Source: Pseudoflavonifractor gallinarum
GTDB lineage: Bacteria > Bacillota > Clostridia > Oscillospirales > Oscillospiraceae
DNA length: 64,000 nt
Direction of reading: 5' to 3'
Assembly (NCBI RefSeq): GCF_014982855.1
Contig: NZ_JADCKF010000012.1
Coordinates: 1-64,000, forward strand
The stretch's first letter is position 1; each line of letters starts with the position of its first letter. A program made the position numbers and the translations under genes. A model generated the notes under the pieces. That model searched no databases, was not told where the DNA came from, and worked only from the letters and a program-made list of their open reading frames with translations. Positions 1-8,419 of this stretch are shown here, piece by piece.

Positions 1-1
1 G

Positions 2-73
2 TGGGGCAACAAGAAATACATGAATATGAAGCACCTGGAAGCAGCCTTTGAGGATGCCTCCATTGCTGGCTAA
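2..73 (+). CDS. 3' end of an unidentified gene, cut by window edge
   Basis: An open frame enters from the left edge and stops at TAA 71-73, giving a 23-residue tail rich in Lys and Met and ending in EDASIAG. I do not recognise the family. It converges on the recombinase, with about 65 bases between them and no clear terminator. It could be the end of a gene on the same mobile element or simply a chance frame; too little is inside the window to tell. Confidence 0.25.
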   Translation, partial: WGNKKYMNMKHLEAAFEDASIAG

Positions 74-139
74 CTTCATTCATGCCAGGGGCTGTAAACC
101 AATTTGCGCAAAACTCTTGACACTACCGATTCTCTCCCA

Positions 140-1600
140 TTAGATCCTCCAAACCACCTCTGCCCGCTCGCCGTCCAGTTTGATCTCCCGGATAAACTGG
201 GCGGCGACAATCTTTTTCTGCTCAAAGCTCAGGGGGGCAAATTGAAGGCGCTTCCACTTCGGTACCTGCTTTTTGCTATGTATTTGGGCTTGCTTTGCCA
301 GAATCTCCTGCCGCTGAACCTCCAGCTTCTGAATGGTCCGGTTGATGTAGGCCATGGTCAGGGCAGAGCCCTCGGCCAGAGCGGACATGAGATGGTCGAT
401 CTTCTGGTCGATCTCCGCCAGAAGCCGGGCACTTTCCGCATCTTCTCCCTGGGGTTCCTCCATATCGGGACACTCCAGCAGCAGCTGTTCCAGTTCGGCG
501 GCTACCGACGCCTCCAGTGCCCGCAGGTCCACCCGGATGGAATGGTCACACAGACCCAGGTTGGAGCGCCCGCTGCACAGCAGATAGAACTTGCTGCCGT
601 CCCGGTTTACCTTGACACTGTATCCACAGTGGGCGCATTTCAGAAGCCCGGAGAGCCAGGTGTGCTTTCCACGGCCGGAGCCGCCCAGCTGGCGGTTTGC
701 CTCCAGCTTATACTGGCACTGGAGCCACAGGGCGGAGGGGATGATTCCATGGTGGAGGGCCAGCGAGAAATGCTGGTCCCGGAGGTCCTGATACTTTCCG
801 GCGCTCCGGTCCCGCTTTCCGATGATCATGCCCCCGTGGAGGCCGTCAAACTCGTCCAGCGGATTGGAGCAGCGGAGCCCCTTCCCTTGATAGAAGAGGT
901 AGACATCCTCGTCTGCCATGACGTATACCGGGCTATGCAGGATGCGGGAGAGGGTCACATTGTCCCAGGTGGGGCGTTTTGGGCCGGGAATTTCATCCGT
1001 GTTCAGGGCGCGGGCCACACTGCCCAGGGTGGCCTCCGGCTGGGCATAGGCGGAAAAGATCCGCTGCACCACGGACGCGTGCTCGTTGGGACAGAGAGCG
1101 GGGACCTGCCGCCCATCCGCGGCGGGAAGTTTCTGGATGGAGAACCCATAGGGGGCCGGCCCCCCGGGCCAGGAGCCCAGCTTGGCCCTCTGGAAGTAGT
1201 TGTCCCGCACCCGTTCGGCGGTGGTCTCCCGCTCCAGCTGCGCAAAGACCATGATGATGTTCAGCATGGCCCGGCCCATGGGCGTGGAGGTATCAAAGGT
1301 CTCATTGATGGATATGAACTCGACTTTGTGCCGTTTCAGAATCTCCCACAGCCGACCAAAGTCGGCAATGGACCGGGAGAAGCGGTCCAGACGGTAGACC
1401 ACGATCTTCCGGATGAGCCCCTGTTCCACATCGGCCATGAGCCGCTGAAAGGCGGGGCGGTCGGTGTTTTTACCGGAATACCCCTTGTCCTCGTAGACCT
1501 GGTATTCCAGAGATACTTCCCGGCGGCACAGATCGATCTGTCCCTGGATGGAGAGGCTGTCCGCCTTGTCCACGGACTGTCGGGCATAGATTGCATCCAA
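140..1600 (-). CDS. Large serine recombinase (resolvase/integrase family)
   Basis: Site-specific recombinase of the large serine family, which moves integrative elements by a covalent phosphoserine intermediate. The N-terminal resolvase domain starts AIYARQS, placing the nucleophilic serine at about residue 9, followed by the conserved YRLDRFSRS arginine block. The middle part (about residues 150-310) is the recombinase DNA-binding domain. A zinc ribbon starts with CAHCGYS near residue 320, with two further cysteines downstream, and a coiled-coil-like tail follows. About 486 residues is normal for the family. I start at TTG 1600: AGGAGG lies 8 bases upstream, whereas a GTG three codons earlier would overlap that ribosome site. 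It follows a small ORF on the same strand and is probably the edge of a mobile element. Confidence 0.9.
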   Translation of the reverse strand: MDAIYARQSVDKADSLSIQGQIDLCRREVSLEYQVYEDKGYSGKNTDRPAFQRLMADVEQGLIRKIVVYRLDRFSRSIADFGRLWEILKRHKVEFISINETFDTSTPMGRAMLNIIMVFAQLERETTAERVRDNYFQRAKLGSWPGGPAPYGFSIQKLPAADGRQVPALCPNEHASVVQRIFSAYAQPEATLGSVARALNTDEIPGPKRPTWDNVTLSRILHSPVYVMADEDVYLFYQGKGLRCSNPLDEFDGLHGGMIIGKRDRSAGKYQDLRDQHFSLALHHGIIPSALWLQCQYKLEANRQLGGSGRGKHTWLSGLLKCAHCGYSVKVNRDGSKFYLLCSGRSNLGLCDHSIRVDLRALEASVAAELEQLLLECPDMEEPQGEDAESARLLAEIDQKIDHLMSALAEGSALTMAYINRTIQKLEVQRQEILAKQAQIHSKKQVPKWKRLQFAPLSFEQKKIVAAQFIREIKLDGERAEVVWRI

Positions 1601-1641
1601 GGCGGACACCTCCTGTCCTCACTCACATATTTTTTAGGATG

Positions 1642-1773
1642 CTATCTTCCGCGGACCTCGAGAATACGGTGCTGTTCCCGAAGTTCTGTGATACAGCGCT
1701 GGTATAGCGTTTCCAAAAGGGCACTGCGGGCCTTATCGTTGCCCTGTATGGGATGCTGATGTATGATTTCCAA
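1642..1773 (-). CDS. Small protein upstream of the recombinase, unknown
   Basis: A 43-residue basic peptide beginning EIIHQHPIQGN and ending LEVRGR. I do not recognise it. It is supported by a very good ribosome site (AAAGGAGGG, 7 bases before a TTG start at 1773) and by its position 41 bases ahead of the recombinase on the same strand, so the two are likely co-transcribed. It could be a recombinase accessory factor such as a directionality factor (inference only), or a cargo remnant. The open frame extends upstream to 1827, but no ribosome site supports the longer form. Confidence 0.55.
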   Translation of the reverse strand: MEIIHQHPIQGNDKARSALLETLYQRCITELREQHRILEVRGR

Positions 1774-1887
1774 TGGGAGACCCTCCTTTCGGACAAACTG
1801 GCCGGTCGGACAGATTACCCTATGCAAGTGGAAGCGGCTCTATGCGGCCAGCAGGACAGGCTGTGTTTTCATGACAGGAAACAAGAT

Positions 1888-1915
1888 AAGGCCCCGGAGA
1901 ATCCTCCGGGGCCTT
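1888..1915. terminator. GC-rich hairpin between the recombinase unit and perR
   Basis: A perfect stem with arms AAGGCCCCGGA and TCCGGGGCCTT. It lies between divergent genes, so it ends neither visible gene. On the minus strand it is followed by TTATCTTGTTT, on the plus strand by GTCCTTTG; both are weak U tracts. It may be an orphaned terminator separated from its gene by insertion of the recombinase element. Confidence 0.5.
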
Positions 1916-1941
1916 GTCCTTTGTGGGGAAGAGAGATGTCC

Positions 1942-1969
1942 TTGACATAGATCAAAAAATAGTTATAAT
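1942..1969 (+). promoter_or_regulatory. Promoter of perR-hydrogenase operon
   Basis: TTGACA (1942-1947) and TATAAT (1964-1969) with 16 bases between, a near-consensus sigma-A promoter. The PerR-type box starts 5 bases after the -10 element and so covers the transcription start. Confidence 0.85.
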
Positions 1970-1973
1970 AGAA

Positions 1974-1988
1974 TTAGAATAATTCTAA
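1974..1988. promoter_or_regulatory. PerR/Fur-type operator, perfect 7-1-7 inverted repeat
   Basis: TTAGAAT-A-ATTCTAA is a perfect 7-1-7 palindrome of the layout used by the Fur family (the known PerR consensus is TTATAATnATTATAA). It lies over the expected transcription start of the Fur-family gene that follows. This indicates autorepression and peroxide or iron control of the whole operon. Confidence 0.8.
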
Positions 1989-2004
1989 AAAGAGTTGTGG
2001 TGAA

Positions 2005-2382
2005 ATGACAAAGTACGAGGCAAAGATTCTGGAGTTGGTAACGGCATCCCGAAGCCATATGACGGCCGAGCAGGTCTTTGACGAATTGCGGAAAACCTAC
2101 CCGACCGTGGTCCTGGCGACCGTCTATAATAACCTCAACCGGCTGTGGAGCGCGGGAGCGATCCGCAAAATATCGGTGGAGGGAATGGCGGATCGCTATG
2201 ATCGGATCGAGCGGCATGATCATTTGGTGTGCAAGCGATGCGGCCGCTTGGCGGATGTGGATCTGGGGGACCTGACGGCGCAGCTGGAACAGGCGGCCGG
2301 TCGTTCGATCCTGTCCTATGATCTGAAGCTGATGTACCTATGTGAGGAATGCAGAAACGAAGCCCAAGAGAAAGGAACGTGA
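2005..2382 (+). CDS. Fur-family regulator, probably PerR-type
   Basis: Metal-dependent repressor of the Fur superfamily, 125 residues. An N-terminal winged helix (about 1-70, with the typical [11 protein letters not shown] recognition region) is followed by a dimerisation domain. The HDH motif near residue 71 supplies ligands of the sensing metal site. Two CxxC pairs (CKRC at about 76-79 and CEEC near 113) form the structural zinc site. The target genes (rubrerythrin, hydrogenase) and the box upstream favour peroxide sensing over iron uptake control, but sequence alone does not separate PerR from Fur. Its end overlaps the start assigned to the next gene, so they are one transcript. Confidence 0.85.
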   Translation: MTKYEAKILELVTASRSHMTAEQVFDELRKTYPTVVLATVYNNLNRLWSAGAIRKISVEGMADRYDRIERHDHLVCKRCGRLADVDLGDLTAQLEQAAGRSILSYDLKLMYLCEECRNEAQEKGT

Positions 2383-4451
2383 GGAAACTGAAGCATTTGC
2401 CCCTGTCTGTCCGTGTCCCGATTGAGGAGGACAACCCCAGCATCGTGCGCTGGGAAGAGAAGTGTATCCGCTGTGGTATGTGTAAGGAGGCCTGCACCGA
2501 ACGAATGGGTGTGCACGGCACTTATACCCTGGAGCAAACCGGAGGAAAGGCGATCTGTATTTACTGCGGCCAGTGTGCCAATGTCTGTCCGGTGGACAGC
2601 ATCACCGAGCGGGACGAGTGTCCCCAGGTGCGGCAGGCCATCGCAGACCCCGACCGGGTGGTGGTGGTCAGCACCTCTCCCTCCGTGCGGGCGAGTTTGG
2701 GCGAGGCCTTCGGGATGGAGCCGGGCGCCTTTGTGGAGGGGAAGATGGTGGCCCTCCTCCGGGCACTGGGCGCGGACTATGTGCTGGATACCAACTTTGC
2801 CGCGGATCTCACCATTGTGGAGGAGGCCAGTGAGCTCATCCGCCGCATGACGGAGAAGGACCGTCCGCTGCCCCAGTTCACCAGCTGCTGCCCGGGCTGG
2901 GTCCATTTTGCGGAGATCTATGCCCCGGAGCTGCTGCCCCATCTCTCCACCGCCAAGAGCCCGATCGGGATGCAGGGGCCCACGGTCAAGACCTATTTTG
3001 CGCAGAAGATGGGGCTGGATCCCCGTAAAATCGTCCATGTGGCCCTGACCCCGTGTACCGCCAAAAAATTTGAGATCCGGCGGGAAGAGATGCATGCCGC
3101 CGCCGACTACCACGGCGTAGAGGGGATGCGGGATACCGACCAGGTGATCACCACCCGGGAGTTGGCCCGGTGGGCCAAGGAGGCGGGGGTGGACTGGAAT
3201 ACCCTGGAGGACTCGGCCTATGATTCCCTGATGGGCACGGCCTCGGGAGCCGGAGTCATCTTCGGCAATACCGGCGGTGTGATGGAGGCCGCACTGCGTA
3301 CTGCCTATGCATACCTCACCGGACAGGAGGCTCCGGCCGCCCTGCTGGAGCTGGAGAGTGTGAGAGGTTATGAAGGAGTGCGGGAGGCCCAGGTGGAGAT
3401 CGGGGACCAGACACTGCAGGTGGCAGTGGTCTTTGGCACCGCTAATGCCAGAACATTTTGGAAGCACATCCAGGAGAGCGGGAAGGAATACCACTTCGTG
3501 GAGGTGATGGCCTGTCCGGGCGGCTGCATCGGCGGTGGCGGACAGCCAAAGGACCTGCTGCGCGACGGGGATGAGACCCGCAAGAGCCGGATTGCCGCCC
3601 TCTACCGGCGGGACAGCTCTATGGCGCTGCGCAGCAGCCATGAGAACCCGGAGATTCAGGCGGTCTACGAGGCCTTTTATGGCAAGCCTCTGAGCGAGAT
3701 GGCCGAGAAGATGCTCCACACCACCTATCAGGACCAAAGCGGACTCATCCAGGCGGATCGTCCCAACCAGAAAGGAGAAGAAAAGACCATGAAGAAGTGG
3801 AAATGCAAAGTCTGCGGATATATTCACGAGGGCGATAGCGCCCCGGAGTTCTGCCCCATCTGCAAGCAGCCCGCCTCTGTCTTTGAGCTGATGGAGGAGG
3901 CCCCTGTCAAGAGCGCAGGCAAGTACGCCGGGACCCAGACCGAAAAGAACCTGGAGGCCGCCTTCGCCGGAGAGTCCCAGGCCCGGAACAAATACACCTA
4001 CTTTGCCTCAGTGGCCCTGCGGGAGGGCTATGAGCAGATCGCGGAGCTGTTCCTCAAGACCGCTGAAAATGAGAAGGCCCATGCCAAGCTGTGGTTTGAG
4101 GAGCTTCACGGCCTGGGGGACACTGCCGAGAATCTGCGCCATGCCGCCGAGGGCGAAAACTACGAGTGGACCGACATGTATGACGGCTTTGCCAAGACCG
4201 CTGAGGAGGAGGGCTTTCCGGAGCTGGCCGCCAAGTTCCGCCTGGTGGCCGCCATCGAGAAGCGCCACGAGGAGCGCTACCGTGCGCTGCTGCACAATGT
4301 AGAGACCGCACAGGTCTTCGAGAAGAGCGAAGTCAAGGTGTGGGAGTGCCGCAACTGCGGCCACATTGTGGTGGGCACGGCCGCACCGGAGGTGTGCCCC
4401 ACCTGCCAGTACGGAAAGAGCTTCTTCGAGATCCACGAGGATAACTATTGA
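2349..4451 (+). CDS. [FeFe]-hydrogenase fused to rubredoxin-rubrerythrin-rubredoxin
   Basis: One uninterrupted 700-codon frame. Residues about 36-90 carry a two-cluster [4Fe-4S] ferredoxin domain (CIRCGMC, CIYCGQC). Residues about 100-440 are the H-cluster domain with TSCCPGW (178-184), PCTAKKFE (Cys236) and ACPGGC (Cys389, Cys393), so all four cluster ligands are present; the usual Met before PCTAKK is Thr. From residue 481 follow a rubredoxin site (Cys486, 489, 502, 505), a ferritin-like rubrerythrin diiron domain with Glu/ENEKAH motifs, and a C-terminal rubredoxin (Cys667, 670, 683, 686). The family knowledge is that hydrogenases oxidise or make H2 and rubrerythrins reduce peroxide; a fusion could feed H2 electrons to peroxide directly (inference). 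The N-terminal start is uncertain; GTG 2379 or TTG 2397 are alternatives. An internal start at 3789 is annotated separately. Confidence 0.9.
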   Translation: MQKRSPRERNVRKLKHLPLSVRVPIEEDNPSIVRWEEKCIRCGMCKEACTERMGVHGTYTLEQTGGKAICIYCGQCANVCPVDSITERDECPQVRQAIADPDRVVVVSTSPSVRASLGEAFGMEPGAFVEGKMVALLRALGADYVLDTNFAADLTIVEEASELIRRMTEKDRPLPQFTSCCPGWVHFAEIYAPELLPHLSTAKSPIGMQGPTVKTYFAQKMGLDPRKIVHVALTPCTAKKFEIRREEMHAAADYHGVEGMRDTDQVITTRELARWAKEAGVDWNTLEDSAYDSLMGTASGAGVIFGNTGGVMEAALRTAYAYLTGQEAPAALLELESVRGYEGVREAQVEIGDQTLQVAVVFGTANARTFWKHIQESGKEYHFVEVMACPGGCIGGGGQPKDLLRDGDETRKSRIAALYRRDSSMALRSSHENPEIQAVYEAFYGKPLSEMAEKMLHTTYQDQSGLIQADRPNQKGEEKTMKKWKCKVCGYIHEGDSAPEFCPICKQPASVFELMEEAPVKSAGKYAGTQTEKNLEAAFAGESQARNKYTYFASVALREGYEQIAELFLKTAENEKAHAKLWFEELHGLGDTAENLRHAAEGENYEWTDMYDGFAKTAEEEGFPELAAKFRLVAAIEKRHEERYRALLHNVETAQVFEKSEVKVWECRNCGHIVVGTAAPEVCPTCQYGKSFFEIHEDNY
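3771..3791 (+). promoter_or_regulatory. Internal ribosome site and ATG before the rubrerythrin part
   Basis: AAAGGAG at 3771-3777 stands 11 bases before an in-frame ATG (3789-3791) exactly where the rubredoxin domain begins. There is no stop codon between the hydrogenase and rubrerythrin parts. The cell could therefore make both the full fusion and a free rubrerythrin of about 220 residues, or the site may be the relic of two genes that merged. Confidence 0.6.
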
Positions 4452-4561
4452 TCGTCCTGGAAGTGCGGTTTGGATCCCCATATCGGGGAAAGCTATCGTG
4501 AGGCAGAAGACCACGCGGCTCCGTTTACCTGAGCGAAACATACCCAATATCAGGAGTTTTT

Positions 4562-5077
4562 ATGAATCTCATCTTAAGCGACCGACCTCTGGACCTGTCG
4601 GGACTTTTCGTGCCGGATCTGGAGTATATCGACCTGTCCAGTCTGAACATCAAGCACTGCATCGGCTGTTTTGGCTGCTGGACCAAAACACCGGGCCGCT
4701 GTGTCATCCGGGATGACGCCGTGAAGGTCTATCCGGCCATCGCCGCCAGCACCCGGCTTCTGTATGTGAGCCGGTTGCGGTACGGAGGCTATGATACCAC
4801 CATGAAGACCATGCTGGAGCGCTCCATCCCGGTGCAGCAGGCCTTTCTCCGCCTGCACCATGGGGAGACACACCATGTGCAGCGCGCCGTGGCGACAAAG
4901 GATGCGGTTATCCTGGGCTATGGCGCCGATTCCGAGGAGGAACAGGCGCTGTTCCGGCGTCTGGTGGACCGGAATGCCTTCAACATGAACTTTGCACGCC
5001 ATCAGGTCCGGTTCGTTCCGGAGGAAGCGGTGGAGCAGGCTGTACGGGAGGAGGTGCAGAAATGGATTCTGTCCTGA
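4562..5077 (+). CDS. Flavodoxin-like iron-sulfur flavoprotein, short form
   Basis: 171-residue NADPH-dependent FMN reductase-like protein. A cysteine motif (CIGCFGCWTKTPGRC, about residues 33-47) is the arrangement that binds an Fe-S cluster in iron-sulfur flavoproteins. The start is supported by AGGAG 7 bases before ATG. The N-terminal flavin loop is abbreviated compared with typical members (no GSPR-like phosphate loop is visible). It overlaps the next flavodoxin-like gene by 16 bases, so the two are probably translationally coupled and may form one complex. Lying downstream of PerR and rubrerythrin, a redox or oxygen-protection role is plausible; the partner and substrate are unknown. Confidence 0.7.
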   Translation: MNLILSDRPLDLSGLFVPDLEYIDLSSLNIKHCIGCFGCWTKTPGRCVIRDDAVKVYPAIAASTRLLYVSRLRYGGYDTTMKTMLERSIPVQQAFLRLHHGETHHVQRAVATKDAVILGYGADSEEEQALFRRLVDRNAFNMNFARHQVRFVPEEAVEQAVREEVQKWILS

Positions 5078-5667
5078 TCCTCAACGGCAGCCCGAGAGCG
5101 CCTCGATCCAATTCCAAGCGCTACGCCCAGCTGTTTTCGGAGACCTGTCCTTTGGAGACGGTGTACTTTGACCTCATCAAAACGGAACAGGCCAAGGTGC
5201 TGGAAGCGATGGAAGAGACTTCCCGCGTTCTGCTGGTTTTTCCACTCTATGTGGATGGATTGCCGGTGGTACTGCTGGAATTTTTGAAGTACCTGGAGGA
5301 GCACCCACCTGAGAACCGGCCCACGCTGTCGGTGCTGATCAACTGCGGCTTCCTGGAGCTGGAGCAGAATAACATCGCGGTGGAGATGATCCGTCTGTTT
5401 GCCCGTAAAAACGGCTATCCCATGGGCGCTGTGCTGAAAATCGGGGGAGGAGAGGCCATTCTGGACACCCCCTTCCGCGGCTTTGCACGCGCCAAGATCC
5501 GAGCGCTGGCGCGCGCTGTGGCCAAGGACCGAGAGCGGGTCATGGGCGTCACGATGCCGCTGCCGAAAAAGCTCTTTTTGAAAGCGTCCAGCCGCTATTG
5601 GGAAGAATATGGTAGAAAAAACGGCGTGACGAGAGAACAGATGGAGACCATGGAGATCGAAGGCTGA
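5062..5667 (+). CDS. Flavodoxin-family NAD(P)H reductase-like protein
   Basis: 201 residues. The start LILNGSPRAPRSNSK is the flavodoxin-fold phosphate loop for FMN, followed by the alternating beta-alpha pattern (for example VLLVFPLYVDGLP). It lacks the cysteine cluster seen in its upstream neighbour, so the pair may divide flavin and Fe-S functions between two subunits. It starts inside the 3' end of that neighbour and is the last gene before a strong terminator. The substrate is not identifiable. Confidence 0.75.
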   Translation: MDSVLILNGSPRAPRSNSKRYAQLFSETCPLETVYFDLIKTEQAKVLEAMEETSRVLLVFPLYVDGLPVVLLEFLKYLEEHPPENRPTLSVLINCGFLELEQNNIAVEMIRLFARKNGYPMGAVLKIGGGEAILDTPFRGFARAKIRALARAVAKDRERVMGVTMPLPKKLFLKASSRYWEEYGRKNGVTREQMETMEIEG

Positions 5668-5700
5668 GCAGAGACTTCGTGCCGCAATATCAGAACAAAG

Positions 5701-5749
5701 AAACCGGGCTTGCCGCCTGCAATATGCAGACGGCAAGCCCGGTTTGTCT
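5701..5749. terminator. Bidirectional terminator
   Basis: A 15-bp perfect stem with arms AAACCGGGCTTGCCG (5701-5715) and CGGCAAGCCCGGTTT (5731-5745). Read on the minus strand it runs into TTTCTTTG, so it serves both the redox operon (plus) and the peptidase gene (minus). Confidence 0.85.
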
Positions 5750-5801
5750 CAGTCTAGTGGAAATCCATTCGGGATGATCCACGGGCAGAGGAAATCTGCC
5801 A

Positions 5802-7967
5802 TTAGGCGAGCAGCTGGGTCAGCTCGTTGATGGAGTCGATTTCCTGCTGGGCGAGCTGGAGGAGGATCTCGCTCTGGGCCTCCACGGCCTTCTGGTAGAC
5901 AGCAATCTCCTGGGAGAAGTCGCCGCCCTCCTCCTCGTAGCGGGTGTAGAGGCTGCGGGTGGCCTGGTCCACATCGGCCTTGGCAAAGCTCTTGCCGGTG
6001 CCCCAGTAGAGGTTGTCGGCGTTGGATTCGCCCCAGAGCATGTCATCCTGGATGGCGATGACCTCGGGGGAGAAGTACATGGCATACCACTCCAGCACGT
6101 TGTTCACGGTCCAGGCGTACTCGTCCACCGCAGTGGCCACCTGGCCCTCCTCCAGGCAGGAGATGATGTTCTCACACAGGGTGATGTTCTCCTGGGGGGC
6201 CTCGTGGGGGACGATGGGACGCTCATACATGAGACCCAGCAGATGCTTCTGAGCATAGGCAAAAGCGGTCAGGTTCTGGGTGGTCAGCTCCCGGCCGCGG
6301 TTCCAGAGCTCCTCCATCTTGGCGGTATCCTGGGCGTTCCGGGCCTCGGCATAGGCCTCGTTGACGGAGCAGATATCCTCGCTCATGGCCTGGGCGGTCT
6401 GCTTCAGGGACTCCAGAGCGGTGTGGTAGGCGTCCATGTCGACCCCCACCCGAGTCAGAAGCTCCTCATCCAGCGAGGCGAGGATTCGGTCATACTGGGC
6501 GGTGAAGTCCAGATAGAGCGCGGGAGTCTGGTCGATGTACATGGCGAGGGCGCCGTAATAGCGGATATTGAAGTTCATGACCGCTTCGTTGTAGGTTTCA
6601 GGGGTATCGTACTGGGAATGGTAGATCTCCTCGTAGAAGGGGAAGACGGTCTCCATGTCCTTCTGCAGCAGGAAGCCGTTGACCGTGGAGGGGACGCCGG
6701 CTGCATAGTAGGAGAAGTCATCCGAGTAGGTGTAGGTCTGATACCCCTCGGTCAGCACGCCGTCCTCAAAGCATCCCTCGGGCTCGGGGGAGTAGGGATA
6801 TTCGTTGACAAAGTAGTCCAGCATGGCGTACATCTCGGGGGCGGAGTAGGAGCTGGTATAGGTGTCGAACTCATAGGCCGGAAGCTCAAAGTTCAGGAAG
6901 GCCAGGGTCTTGCCTACCCAGTCCGGGTGGACCCGGTTGATCATCTCCCAGGCGCCCACGGTCCAGTCGTACTGGGTGTAGGAGGAACCCCACTCTTCCG
7001 CGCCGTGCAGGCAGAAGACCAGATCATTTTCGGGCTGATAGCCGGAGTCGATCATGGCCTTGGCCATGGCGAGGACCAGGCCGACGGCGCAGTTGTCGTC
7101 CTGGAAGCCCTTGAAGTGCACGTCATAGTGTCCGCCCACCAGGATCTGATGGTCAGAGGACTTTCCGGGGATGCGGCCCATGATATTGTACGTGGTGCCC
7201 TCACCCACATTGACCTCGTTGTCCACGACCAGCGTGGCGGTGACCGGACCGGCGGCCAGTTTTTCCTGGATCTCCTGGGAGTCGGAAAGGCCGATGGACA
7301 GGGTGGGGATGGCGGTGGGACCGCAGATATCCTGGCAGTTCAGGGCGTCATCTGCAATCTGAGAGAAACCGCCCACATTGGCCGCCAGAATGGCGGCGGC
7401 GCCCTGGTGCTGGGCCTCCAGCATGGGGTAGGTGATCCACCAGTCGTTGCGCTGATCGATGTCGATGAGCACGATCTTTCCGGTCACATCCAGGCCCTCA
7501 TAGTCCCACATGGTACCCTTTCCCACATAGACCACCTCGGCGGTGATACCTTCCGCGGGGGTGCTGGCGGTGGCATAGGAGTAGACCGGATAGGACACGC
7601 CGTCCACCGTAAAAGAGGCGCCGTTGAACTGCCAGCGGTCGCAGTCGGCCGCCACCTTTTCCACGTCGGAGAGGCCGATTTCCTCCATGGTCTGCACCAG
7701 ATAGTCCGCAGCGGCATGCTCGGCATCGCTGCCCGCAGTCCGTCCGCCCAGCTCCGAATTGAAGAAATCCGGGTTGGTGGTCAGCTCGTAGGCGATATCA
7801 TAGGCATAGTCCGGGGATACCGCATTCAAAAAGCTCTCATAGGCAGCCTCGGGGTCGGCCGGAGCAGCGACCGCGGATTCCTTCGGGGCAGCAGCGGTGC
7901 AGGCGGTGACCGAAAGGGTCAGTGCGCCTGCCAGCAGCAGGGGCAGGAAATGGTTCGTGTGTTTCAT
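5802..7967 (-). CDS. M28-family zinc aminopeptidase lipoprotein
   Basis: 721 residues. The signal peptide ends in a lipobox (LSVTAC, lipidated Cys near residue 23), so the protein should sit on the outer face of the membrane. After a PA-like lid domain (about 150-260) comes the M28 metallopeptidase core, with VGGHYDVH, a DDNCAVG block and HGAEEWGS supplying the two-zinc ligands and the catalytic glutamate. A helical C-terminal extension of about 180 residues has no recognised function. ATG 7967 has GGAG 7 bases upstream. It is monocistronic and preceded by a very long structured leader with its own terminator, so expression is probably set at the RNA level. Confidence 0.85.
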   Translation of the reverse strand: MKHTNHFLPLLLAGALTLSVTACTAAAPKESAVAAPADPEAAYESFLNAVSPDYAYDIAYELTTNPDFFNSELGGRTAGSDAEHAAADYLVQTMEEIGLSDVEKVAADCDRWQFNGASFTVDGVSYPVYSYATASTPAEGITAEVVYVGKGTMWDYEGLDVTGKIVLIDIDQRNDWWITYPMLEAQHQGAAAILAANVGGFSQIADDALNCQDICGPTAIPTLSIGLSDSQEIQEKLAAGPVTATLVVDNEVNVGEGTTYNIMGRIPGKSSDHQILVGGHYDVHFKGFQDDNCAVGLVLAMAKAMIDSGYQPENDLVFCLHGAEEWGSSYTQYDWTVGAWEMINRVHPDWVGKTLAFLNFELPAYEFDTYTSSYSAPEMYAMLDYFVNEYPYSPEPEGCFEDGVLTEGYQTYTYSDDFSYYAAGVPSTVNGFLLQKDMETVFPFYEEIYHSQYDTPETYNEAVMNFNIRYYGALAMYIDQTPALYLDFTAQYDRILASLDEELLTRVGVDMDAYHTALESLKQTAQAMSEDICSVNEAYAEARNAQDTAKMEELWNRGRELTTQNLTAFAYAQKHLLGLMYERPIVPHEAPQENITLCENIISCLEEGQVATAVDEYAWTVNNVLEWYAMYFSPEVIAIQDDMLWGESNADNLYWGTGKSFAKADVDQATRSLYTRYEEEGGDFSQEIAVYQKAVEAQSEILLQLAQQEIDSINELTQLLA

Positions 7968-8021
7968 GTCTCTCTCCTCGATACCTCAGCAAATTTTTAT
8001 ACCACCGCCAGGGGCGGATGA

Positions 8022-8061
8022 TAAAAAAACACGATGCGCCACCCATACTGGCACACCGTGT
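8022..8061 (-). terminator. Intrinsic terminator inside the M28 peptidase leader
   Basis: On the minus strand ACACGGTGTGCCA pairs with TGGCGCATCGTGT (13 bp, two G-U pairs, 7-base loop) and is followed by seven T. It lies 54 bases before the peptidase ATG, so it must be bypassed for the gene to be expressed, or else it ends an independent RNA. Confidence 0.85.
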
Positions 8062-8384
8062 CTGCGAAATTTTCTCCATAACGATACCGATGGAGTCCCC
8101 GTCGAGAGAGATTGTTCCTGCGGATGCAAGACTTTTAAATCACTCTTATTGACCATTTCACAAGTTGATGTGCGCCAGGCGCAGGTTATAAAGTAAACCA
8201 ACTTATAAAATCGGAGCGAAAGCCGCTCCATCAATAAGGCAACAAAAGTTGCCAATCCGTACCCGCGGTACGGTCCCCGGCTCTTCGACGGGTTTTCGGC
8301 ATTTGACCCGGCCGTCCGTGTAGCCTCGATCCGCCTGGCAGACGGATGGTCAAACGTGCATCTCGCACAGGTATCTAATTGCTG
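8062..8384 (-). ncRNA. Structured leader RNA or independent ncRNA, class unknown
   Basis: From the expected start near 8384 to the terminator the transcript can fold into a run of perfect hairpins: 8356-8368; a multibranch unit closed by TTTGACC/GGTCAAA (8302-8354) with inner stems 8329-8347 and 8310-8325; CCGTACC/GGTACGG (8257-8273); GGCAAC/GTTGCC (8238-8253); 8213-8229; and a stem AAGTTG/CAACTT (8162-8204) enclosing TGCGCC/GGCGCA (8171-8183). I compared it by memory with c-di-AMP, cobalamin, SAM, lysine, T-box, RNase P, tmRNA and 6S signatures and found no match. It may be a riboswitch-like attenuator for the peptidase gene or a free-standing RNA. Confidence 0.6.
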
Positions 8385-8390
8385 AGTGCT

Positions 8391-8419
8391 ATTGTAAAAG
8401 AGCGATGTCACTTTGTCAA
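8391..8419 (-). promoter_or_regulatory. Promoter of the M28 peptidase leader
   Basis: On the minus strand TTGACA (8414-8419) and TACAAT (8391-8396) with 17 bases between. It places the transcript start about 417 bases before the peptidase ATG. Between this promoter and the LRR gene (8420-8661) there is AT-rich DNA in which I see no convincing plus-strand promoter. Confidence 0.85.

Noticed and set aside
2349-4451. Hydrogenase-rubrerythrin junction as a sequencing artefact
   Set aside because: The join is in frame with an intact linker and both parts keep their motifs; an indel would be expected to break the frame. A lost stop codon by base error cannot be excluded.
6204-8021. 605-codon plus-strand frame opposite the M28 peptidase
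   Set aside because: The opposite strand carries the conserved peptidase with a lipobox and zinc motifs; the plus frame is a compositional mirror.
8062-8384. Identity of the leader RNA as a c-di-AMP (ydaO), cobalamin, SAM or T-box element
   Set aside because: Some short strings (for example GGGTGGCGC in the terminator, and a GCCGAA-like block) resemble these classes, but the conserved order of motifs is missing, so no class is named.
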